Shown here: positions 8,034 through 12,742 of the stretch, piece after piece
Layout of the letters: the number at the start of each line of letters is the position of its first letter
Numbering within the stretch: the first letter of the stretch is position 1
Source: Clostridiales bacterium
GTDB lineage: Bacteria > Bacillota_A > Clostridia > Lachnospirales > Lachnospiraceae
Assembly: GCA_030154385.1 (NCBI GenBank)
Contig: JASKJZ010000030.1
Location: 1-12,742 of the forward strand
Reading direction: 5' to 3'
Length of the DNA: 12,742 nt
The notes under the pieces: generated by a model
The model's database searches: none
What the model was told of the DNA's origin: nothing
What the model saw: only the letters and a program-made list of their open reading frames with translations
Translations under genes and position numbers: made by a program

Positions 8034-8075
8034 TCTCCCTAAATTTTACTCCCTACTACAAAGGCCTCCCTCCCT
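8034..8075 (-). repeat. Repeated AGGGAG / GGG runs in the MCP leader
   Basis: On the minus strand, four GGG runs (complements of 8037-8039, 8051-8053, 8068-8070 and 8072-8074), most within AGGGAG, lie in the roughly 92-base untranslated leader of the dCache MCP. They stand out in otherwise AT-rich DNA. None is placed as the ribosome binding site for the ATG at 7996; the nearest is 16 bases from the alternative ATG at 8017. Their function is unknown. Confidence 0.55.
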
Positions 8076-8095
8076 AAGTAATATAGTATATCGTA

Positions 8096-8124
8096 ATTAT
8101 ATATGGGGAGTTTTGCAATGTCAA
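8096..8124 (-). promoter_or_regulatory. Perfect-consensus sigma-A promoter of the dCache MCP
   Basis: On the minus strand TTGACA (complement of 8119-8124), exactly 17 bases and TATAAT (complement of 8096-8101). All twelve hexamer positions match consensus. It lies just downstream of the zinc-operon terminator, so the receptor is transcribed on its own. The predicted start near 8089 gives a leader of about 92 bases. Confidence 0.88.
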
Positions 8125-8142
8125 TTTATGAAAGAAGAAATT

Positions 8143-8182
8143 GAAAAAAAAGAAAGGATATTCACAGAAATGAATATCCTTT
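8143..8182 (-). terminator. Intrinsic terminator of the znuC-znuB-zur operon
   Basis: AAAGGATATTCA at 8153-8164 and TGAATATCCTTT at 8171-8182 form a perfect 12-bp stem with a 6-base loop. On the minus strand it is followed by an uninterrupted run of eight U residues (complement of 8144-8151). It starts 24 bases after the zur stop codon. Confidence 0.92.
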
Positions 8183-8205
8183 GGAAAAATATTACAATCA
8201 ATAGA

Positions 8206-8634
8206 TTATTTCTGAGGTTCCCTCTCTTTTTTTTGAAAACAATCGGGACACTCCCCAATGAATTCCAGATTATGTCCAGTGATATGAAATCCTGTCTCAG
8301 CTGTCAGTTTTTCACTAATGGCATGAAGAGGACACCCATCGATTACAATCCGCTTGTGGCAAGCTGAGCATACCAGATAATGTCCATGCTGATCCTGATT
8401 GAGTTGGTAATAAGCGATGCTGTCTCCACCAATGCTTTTTAGAACAATTTGATGCTCACTAAAAATGGAGAGAATGCGATAAACGGTTGAATAATCGAGT
8501 TCTTTTTGGCATGTAATTTTTTGATAGATATCTTGTGCGGATAAGGGCGTTTGTGATTGTTCTAAAATGGAAAGTACGAGTTTTCGGTTTTTCGTGACCT
8601 TTATTCCGCTTTTTTTCAAAAAATCCTCTTTCAT
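8206..8634 (-). CDS. zur: Fur-family regulator, probably zinc uptake regulator Zur
   Basis: This is a 142-residue metalloregulator with the Fur fold. The N-terminal winged helix spans about residues 1-80, with recognition-helix region DYSTVYRIL. The C-terminal dimerisation and metal domain includes HGHYLVCSACHK and ECPDCF. These are the two CxxC pairs that hold a structural zinc, as in Fur, PerR and Zur. The family alone does not fix the metal; the assignment to zinc rests on being the last gene of an operon with znuC and znuB. It starts six bases after the znuB stop, with an AGGAAAGG ribosome binding site inside the end of znuB. Operator-like 7-1-7 palindromes upstream of both znuC and znuA suggest it represses its own operon when zinc is ample. 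Fur or PerR are less likely alternatives. Confidence 0.85.
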   Translation of the reverse strand: MKEDFLKKSGIKVTKNRKLVLSILEQSQTPLSAQDIYQKITCQKELDYSTVYRILSIFSEHQIVLKSIGGDSIAYYQLNQDQHGHYLVCSACHKRIVIDGCPLHAISEKLTAETGFHITGHNLEFIGECPDCFQKKEREPQK

Positions 8635-8640
8635 GTAAAA

Positions 8641-9450
8641 TCAACCTTTCCTGGATAATAAAGATAGTATTTTTTTTGCCAAAATAACAATCAATAAAAC
8701 AATCACTGAAACGATGGCAGTAAAACCCCCTGGTGCAACATTAATATAGTAAGATAATATGAGTCCAGTCATGATGTCAAAAACACTAAACAATATAGAA
8801 GCAATCAGTGTTGTACGAAATCCTTTTTTTAGTTGAATGGCGGTTGCTACAGGTAAGGAAATCATAGAGCTTAGGACTAAAACACCGACGATGCGGACGG
8901 AGGCAGCGATACAAGAGGCTACTAAAAGAGCAAACACATAATTTAGGATGGGAACCTTTACCCCGGATACTTTTGCAGCTTCCTCATCATATGAGATATA
9001 AAGTAATTCATGGTAAAAAATCGTGATAACAGCAAAGGATACTAGGCTTAAAATAAAAATCGTAATCAAATCGGTTCGACTTACGGTCAAAATACTCCCA
9101 AACAAATAGGATTCCGCATTGGCATTTAGTTTGCCAGAGCTAATGATGGAAATAGCAATTCCGACACTTAAAGAGAGTACAATTGATAAAATCAAATCCG
9201 TGAATTTTTTAAAGTACTTTCGCAAAACTTCGATTAGAAGACCACAGGCAGAAGTAAATAAAAAAGCACCCAATATAGGGTTTTTATGAACAAGAAGTCC
9301 AAGTGATACCCCAGCAAGCGAGGAGTGAGATAGAGTATCACCTATCATGGAATAGCGCCGTAGCACCAAAAAAACACCGATGCATGGACAGAGAATTGCA
9401 ATCATAAAGGAGACAAGAATTGCATTTTGCATAAATTGGTATTGTAGCAT
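8641..9450 (-). CDS. znuB: Zinc ABC transporter, membrane permease ZnuB
   Basis: This is a 269-residue permease of the ABC-3 family (ZnuB/AdcB/MntB type) with about eight to nine membrane helices. It would form the channel dimer that works with the adjacent ATPase and the lipoprotein ZnuA. Family features include the early segment FLVLRRYSMIGDTLSHSSLA, the coupling region that contacts the ATPase, and PVATAIQLKKGFRT near the C-terminal third. The ATG at 9450 follows AAAGGAGT eight bases upstream. Only five bases separate it from the znuC stop, and zur starts six bases after its end, so the three genes form a tight operon. Sequence alone does not exclude manganese; zinc is preferred from the binding-protein ligands. 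Confidence 0.92.
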   Translation of the reverse strand: MLQYQFMQNAILVSFMIAILCPCIGVFLVLRRYSMIGDTLSHSSLAGVSLGLLVHKNPILGAFLFTSACGLLIEVLRKYFKKFTDLILSIVLSLSVGIAISIISSGKLNANAESYLFGSILTVSRTDLITIFILSLVSFAVITIFYHELLYISYDEEAAKVSGVKVPILNYVFALLVASCIAASVRIVGVLVLSSMISLPVATAIQLKKGFRTTLIASILFSVFDIMTGLILSYYINVAPGGFTAIVSVIVLLIVILAKKILSLLSRKG

Positions 9451-9455
9451 ATTGG

Positions 9456-10121
9456 TTACTCCTTTCGATCAAAGCGGAAATATTCATTTTTATATTTATC
9501 GGGATTGCAAAGATGCCCCTTTCCGTTTTGCAGATGGAAAAGTTTATCGGAATTTGAAAAAGCAGCTTCTAAGTTATGTTCAACTGCAACAATGGTCATA
9601 TTTTTTTCGTTGTTGAGGGATTTTAGCAAGCGATAGATTTCTCTTTGACTATCTATGTCAATACCAGTGGAGGGTTCATCCAAAATCAAGAGTGCAGGCG
9701 TGCCAAGTAAGGCTCTGGCAATTCGGATTTTTTGCGTTTGACCGCCCGATAGATTGCCCATAAGCGCATGTCTATAATCAGTCATGCCCACAAGGGTAAG
9801 AACCATCTCAATTTCAGCTTTGTCCCTTCGTTTTAAAAGCTTTCCATAGGAAGATAATACTTCTTGTACTGTAATGGGGAAGCCTGAGTTGGTATCCTCA
9901 TTTTTTTGGGGAACATAGCCAATAAAGCTGGTGTCAAGATGAATTTTCCCTTTTGTTGGTTTTAAAAAACCAAGTAAAAGCTTCATAAGTGTTGATTTTC
10001 CGCATCCATTTTCGCCGATTACAGATATATATTCTCCACTTTTAATGGAAACGTTGATATCCGAGAGCAAATAGGAATTGCTTCCTTGATAGGAAAAGGA
10101 TAAATCTTCTATTGTAATCAT
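9456..10121 (-). CDS. znuC: Zinc ABC transporter, ATP-binding protein ZnuC
   Basis: This is a cytoplasmic ATPase of 221 residues that powers metal uptake with ZnuB. Walker A GENGCGKST is at 36-44, the Q-loop glutamine at 72 (YVPQK), the ABC signature LSGGQTQ at 124-130, Walker B LLILDEP at 144-150 and the H-loop histidine at 182. All catalytic elements are intact. The length is slightly short but normal for metal-type ABC ATPases. The ATG at 10121 has AAAGGGAG seven bases upstream. It is the first gene of the minus-strand operon and is divergent from znuA, with a 199-bp shared regulatory region. Confidence 0.93.
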   Translation of the reverse strand: MITIEDLSFSYQGSNSYLLSDINVSIKSGEYISVIGENGCGKSTLMKLLLGFLKPTKGKIHLDTSFIGYVPQKNEDTNSGFPITVQEVLSSYGKLLKRRDKAEIEMVLTLVGMTDYRHALMGNLSGGQTQKIRIARALLGTPALLILDEPSTGIDIDSQREIYRLLKSLNNEKNMTIVAVEHNLEAAFSNSDKLFHLQNGKGHLCNPDKYKNEYFRFDRKE

Positions 10122-10176
10122 GGTTATCTCCCTTTGTTTATATGCAGATTAAGGAAAGTTGATTCTTCCATGGCTC

Positions 10177-10205
10177 ATTGTAGCGCATTTTTCTTGATTT
10201 GTAAA
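10177..10205 (-). promoter_or_regulatory. Promoter of the znuC operon
   Basis: On the minus strand TTTACA (complement of 10200-10205), 17 bases, then TACAAT (complement of 10177-10182). The predicted start near 10170 leaves a leader of about 50 bases. The upstream operator box at 10213-10227 lies seven bases behind the -35. Confidence 0.7.
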
Positions 10206-10212
10206 CAATAAA

Positions 10213-10227
10213 TGCAAATGGTTTGCA
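10213..10227. promoter_or_regulatory. Zur-like operator box 1
   Basis: TGCAAATGGTTTGCA is a 7-1-7 inverted repeat with one mismatched pair. It sits between the back-to-back -35 elements of znuC (seven bases away) and znuA (eight bases away), so a bound dimer could hinder polymerase at both. It is nearly identical to box 2 at 10271-10285. Confidence 0.7.
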
Positions 10228-10235
10228 AAAATAGA

Positions 10236-10264
10236 TTGACAGGAAATGGGAACTGTAGTATGAT
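10236..10264 (+). promoter_or_regulatory. Promoter of znuA
   Basis: TTGACA at 10236-10241, 17 bases, TATGAT at 10259-10264: a near-perfect sigma-A promoter. The predicted start near 10271 lies inside operator box 2, the classic position for repression. Confidence 0.85.
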
Positions 10265-10292
10265 TTCAAATGCAAATGATTTGCATTTGAAA
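10264..10292. promoter_or_regulatory. Zur-like operator box 2, 29-bp perfect palindrome
   Basis: The arms 10264-10277 (TTTCAAATGCAAAT) and 10279-10292 (ATTTGCATTTGAAA) are perfectly complementary around a single G at 10278. The core TGCAAATGATTTGCA (10271-10285) is a 7-1-7 box as used by Fur-family dimers. The inner 21 bases keep the outer AAAT and inner AAT of the known Bacillus Zur box, but with GCA in place of CGT in each half. It covers the predicted znuA start site. There is no U run, so it is an operator and not a terminator. Confidence 0.85.
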
Positions 10293-10320
10293 CAACAATT
10301 TATCAAGGAGGACGAAATAT

Positions 10321-11223
10321 ATGAAGAACAGGATAGGCTTTATACTGCTTTTTGCGATAGGCACGATACTGCTTGTGGGGTGTGCGAAAAAGGAAGAACA
10401 AGCCAGTAATAAACTTAAGGTATCGGTGTCGTTTAACGCTCTATATGAATTTGCGCAGGCAGTTGGTCAGGATAAGGTGGAGGTATCGACGATTATACCA
10501 AACGGCGTTGAACCACATGATTTTGAACCAAAGGCGGCTGACCTTACGAAGCTTAGTAAAGCAGATGTTTTTGTCTATAATGGTCTTGGCATGGAGAGCT
10601 GGGCTACACAGGCAATGGAAGCAATTGGTGATAATCATTTGACGGTAGTTGAGGCATCAAATGGGGCACAGCCTATTATCAATACGGATACCAAAGAAGT
10701 AGAGGAGCATGGCCAATATGACCCCCACCTGTGGATTAGTTTATCGGGAGCAAAAATTGAAGTCGCACAAATTGCAGATGGTTTTTCAAAAGCGGATCCA
10801 GATAACGAAGCTTTTTATCAAAAAAATGCAAAGGAATATATTGGTCAGTTAGAAGCTCTTTATCAAGAATATCAAGAAAAATTTGCTTCTGTCCTGAAAA
10901 AGAATATGATTACTGGACATGCCGCCTTTCATTATTTTTGTCAGGATTTTGGACTTAGCCAAAATAGTGTAGAGGATGTTTTTGCAGAGGGAGAGCCCAG
11001 TACCAAGCAGTTAGCCGAGCTTGTGGAATACTGCAAAGAGAATCAAGTAACCACAATCTTTGCAGAAGAAATGGCAAGTCCAGAAATATCCCAGACCCTG
11101 GCGGATGAAGTTGGTGCAGAGGTCGTAACGATTTATACAATGGAGAGTGAGGAGGATAATCTAAGTTATCTGGAGCGAATGCAAAGTAACTTGGAAAAGG
11201 TGTACCAAAGCTTATCCAAATAG
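10321..11223 (+). CDS. znuA: Zinc-binding lipoprotein of ABC transporter (ZnuA/AdcA-like)
   Basis: This is an extracellular, membrane-anchored metal-binding protein of 300 residues (cluster A-I family) that delivers zinc to ZnuBC. A lipoprotein signal peptide ends in LVGC with lipidated C21. Predicted ligands are H66 in VEPHDFEP, H136 in YDPHLWIS and H200 in TGHAAFHYF, plus an acidic residue near 275-279. A histidine at the third position is typical of zinc proteins, whereas manganese proteins such as PsaA have glutamate there. The usual long His-rich loop is reduced to a short acidic stretch ending in EEHGQYDPH. The ATG at 10321 follows AAGGAGG. It is divergent from znuC, under a near-perfect promoter covered by a palindromic operator. 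No clear terminator follows. Confidence 0.93.
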   Translation: MKNRIGFILLFAIGTILLVGCAKKEEQASNKLKVSVSFNALYEFAQAVGQDKVEVSTIIPNGVEPHDFEPKAADLTKLSKADVFVYNGLGMESWATQAMEAIGDNHLTVVEASNGAQPIINTDTKEVEEHGQYDPHLWISLSGAKIEVAQIADGFSKADPDNEAFYQKNAKEYIGQLEALYQEYQEKFASVLKKNMITGHAAFHYFCQDFGLSQNSVEDVFAEGEPSTKQLAELVEYCKENQVTTIFAEEMASPEISQTLADEVGAEVVTIYTMESEEDNLSYLERMQSNLEKVYQSLSK

Positions 11224-11267
11224 TTGATTTTATGGGAAATAATAGTCTTGCTTCCTTATATTGTGCG

Positions 11268-11296
11268 TTTACAAAACGAATGCATACGTCTAAACT
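11268..11296 (+). promoter_or_regulatory. Possible promoter of the CAP-domain gene
   Basis: TTTACA at 11268-11273, 17 bases, TAAACT at 11291-11296. The -10 is weak. In the 131-base gap after znuA it is the best promoter candidate I see; the rest of the gap holds only an imperfect hairpin before the ribosome binding site. Confidence 0.45.
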
Positions 11297-11354
11297 TTTA
11301 GGTATCGGTTACTTGGAGTTGTGAAATAGCCTGTTAAAAGAAAGGAAGTAGACT

Positions 11355-12008
11355 ATGCGAAAACAAATTACCACAGGAATCTTAATTGCTGCTTTATTGA
11401 TGGGGAGTCTGACCCCTTTTGTAAAAGCAGAAGCGGCATGTACAACAAAGATCGTCAAAATTCAAACGAACACGACATGTACGCAACAAGCTGTTAGTAA
11501 GAAAAAGGTCAGCATCCGTTACAGTAAATACCTTGCGAGCCTGGAAAAAGGCAAAACGAAGAAATCGGACAAAACAAAAAAATCGAGCAAGACAACAAAA
11601 AAAACAACGTCTTCGGTCGATAAAGAACAAATGAGCACGTTTTCAAAGCAAGTGCTGACACTCGTGAATCAAGAACGAAAAAGTGCTGGATTAGCGCCCT
11701 TAACGACTTCCAATAGTTTGCAAAAGGCCGCAAATCAAAGAGCAAAGGAGATTGCTACCAGTTTTTCTCATACAAGATTAGATGGCAGCAGCAGCTTTAC
11801 GGTACTTGATGAATTTTCCATTCAGTACCGTGCAGCGGGCGAAAATATCGCCTATGGGCAAAGGACACCGGATGAGGTCATGCAAGCTTGGATGAATTCC
11901 TCTGGTCATCGGGCAAATATTTTAGGCAGTCAGTTTGGAAAAATTGGGATTGGTATTTATCAGTCAAAGTCTGGCGTTTATTATTGGACACAAATCTTTA
12001 CGAATTAA
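11355..12008 (+). CDS. Secreted CAP/SCP-domain protein (YkwD-like)
   Basis: This is a 217-residue exported protein. A signal peptide covers residues 1 to about 27 (cleavage likely after AEA). A short segment with C29 and C42 follows, then a lysine/serine/threonine-rich linker at about 64-86, and the CAP domain at about 95-217. The domain shows LVNQERKSAGLAPL at 103-116, SHTR with H139, AGENIAYG with E163, SSGHRANIL with H185 and YYWTQIF near the end. These are the conserved cavity residues of bacterial CAP proteins related to YkwD and the sporulation protein SafA-associated families. The biochemical function of most bacterial CAP proteins is unsettled. The basic linker may hold it on anionic cell-wall polymers, which is inference. 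The ATG at 11355 follows AAAGGAAG with normal spacing. Confidence 0.92.
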   Translation: MRKQITTGILIAALLMGSLTPFVKAEAACTTKIVKIQTNTTCTQQAVSKKKVSIRYSKYLASLEKGKTKKSDKTKKSSKTTKKTTSSVDKEQMSTFSKQVLTLVNQERKSAGLAPLTTSNSLQKAANQRAKEIATSFSHTRLDGSSSFTVLDEFSIQYRAAGENIAYGQRTPDEVMQAWMNSSGHRANILGSQFGKIGIGIYQSKSGVYYWTQIFTN

Positions 12009-12030
12009 TTGAATATGGTCAAAATGATTG

Positions 12031-12059
12031 TTGATAGATGTGTTCAGAAAGGGTATACT
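12031..12059 (+). promoter_or_regulatory. Promoter of the NYN-domain gene
   Basis: TTGATA at 12031-12036, 17 bases, TATACT at 12054-12059: a near-consensus sigma-A promoter. It gives the downstream gene its own transcript separate from the CAP gene. The predicted start near 12066 leaves a leader of about 22 bases holding AAAGGAG. Confidence 0.78.
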
Positions 12060-12087
12060 GAAAGAAACTATGCAAAAGGAGACGTCT

Positions 12088-12742
12088 ATGAACAAAGAAA
12101 CTATGAACCGAGAAAATAAATTTGCCTTGCTAATTGATGCGGATAATATATCGCCCAAATACATAGACATTATTGTACGGGAAACAGAGGCCTATGGAGT
12201 GGCAAGTGTACGAAGAATATATGCCGATTGGACAGATTTATCAAAGAACTCATGGAAGAATTGTTTGCTGGACAATTCCCTTTCGCCGATTCAACAATAT
12301 AATTATACCTTCGGTAAAAATTCGTCGGATTCGGCTATGATTATTGATGCAATGGATATTTTATATGAAAATATTGTGGATGGATTTATTATAGCAACCT
12401 CTGATAGCGATTTTACTAGGCTTGCAATTCGGCTTCGCGAATCTGGAAAGCAGGTGATTGGTATGGGGGAAAGTAAGACACCCTCAGCTTTTGTAAAGGC
12501 CTGCGAACAATTTAAAACACTGGATGTTCTATATAAAAGTGAGTCGAAAAAAACCAAAGAGACGATAAGTGCTAAACCCGAGCCGGAAATAAAAGCCAGC
12601 CAGGAAAAGATAAGTAATGGCAAGGATGCGGAACCGATTACAAGTATGGAGAACATCAAGAACACGATTCTTGCTCTGCTCGAAGAAAAGTCAGATGATG
12701 ATGGTTGGTTATTTCTTGGAAATCTTGGAAATATGATTATCA
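12088..12742 (+). CDS. NYN-domain (LabA-like) protein with OST-HTH domain, 3'-truncated
   Basis: At least 218 residues, continuing past the window end. The NYN/LabA-type PIN-like nuclease domain covers about residues 11-148. Acidic positions that would bind metal are D17 and D19 in LLIDADN, D81 in NSSDSAMIIDAMD and D106/D108 in ATSDSDF, followed by LAIRLRESGKQVIGMGE, typical of the family. A charged linker (about 151-185) leads to the start of what looks like an OST-HTH/LOTUS RNA-binding domain from about 187 (GWLFLGNLGNMI). Family knowledge suggests single-stranded RNA processing or binding, but the bacterial substrates are largely unknown. The ATG at 12088 follows AAAGGAG six bases upstream. 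The domain order NYN then OST-HTH is a known arrangement. Confidence 0.9.
   Translation, partial: MNKETMNRENKFALLIDADNISPKYIDIIVRETEAYGVASVRRIYADWTDLSKNSWKNCLLDNSLSPIQQYNYTFGKNSSDSAMIIDAMDILYENIVDGFIIATSDSDFTRLAIRLRESGKQVIGMGESKTPSAFVKACEQFKTLDVLYKSESKKTKETISAKPEPEIKASQEKISNGKDAEPITSMENIKNTILALLEEKSDDDGWLFLGNLGNMII

Noticed and set aside
10264..10292. The 29-bp palindrome as a transcription terminator
   Set aside because: It lacks a loop and a following U run, sits directly after the znuA -10, and has the symmetry of a Fur-family operator.
11224..11354. A riboswitch (cyclic-di-GMP or cyclic-di-AMP type) before the CAP-domain gene
   Set aside because: I looked for the conserved cores of these classes and did not find them. 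The only structure is an imperfect hairpin (CTTTTAGG pairing with CCTGTTAAAAG with bulges), which is not convincing.
1..12742. A previously undescribed multi-gene system, mobile element, CRISPR array or RNA gene
   Set aside because: All sizeable genes fall into recognisable families with ordinary neighbours, and I saw no transposase, direct-repeat array, tRNA or rRNA-like sequence. The unusual points are at the level of sites and single genes.

Overview
The window looks like chromosomal DNA of a low-GC, motile, Gram-positive anaerobe of the Clostridia, most like Lachnospiraceae. The evidence is AT-rich codon use, strong GGAG-type ribosome binding sites, sigma-A promoters with 17-bp spacers, a lipoprotein-type metal-binding protein and a CAP-domain secreted protein. 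The genus is not determined. The first 16 bases match the end of an Illumina TruSeq adapter, so the window probably begins at an untrimmed contig end and the first gene is cut there.

Layout. (1) 17-3188, + strand: a chemotaxis cluster with a truncated methyl-accepting chemotaxis protein (MCP), the receptor methyltransferase CheR and the receptor methylesterase CheB. CheR and CheB overlap by 4 bases. (2) 3169-5935: a LysR-type regulator on the minus strand, divergent from a YeiH-family membrane transporter followed by a DUF1275 membrane protein. The 117-bp divergent region holds two face-to-face promoters and a clean T-N11-A LysR-type operator. (3) 5936-5981: a bidirectional terminator. (4) 6021-8124, minus strand: a second MCP with a dCache sensor carrying residues of the known amino-acid-binding motif. 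It is transcribed from a perfect-consensus promoter but is broken by a one-base frameshift at an A7 run near its N-terminus. (5) 8143-11223: a zinc-uptake locus. znuC, znuB and a Fur-family (Zur-like) regulator form a minus-strand operon ending in a strong terminator, divergent from the zinc-binding lipoprotein gene znuA. Two palindromic operator boxes lie in the znuC/znuA intergenic region. (6) 11268-12742, + strand: a secreted CAP-domain protein and the start of a NYN-domain nuclease-like protein with an apparent OST-HTH domain, cut by the window end.

How the genes work together. CheR and CheB set receptor methylation and so adaptation of MCPs such as the two seen here; CheA, CheW and CheY are not in the window. 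The LysR regulator probably controls itself and the transporter from one operator. The Zur-like protein probably represses both arms of the zinc locus, including its own operon. I found no mobile element, CRISPR array, RNA gene or convincingly new multi-gene system. The most notable signals are the MCP frameshift, the variant Zur-box sequence, the GGG-rich MCP leader, the EFGKY receptor tail and the adapter remnant.
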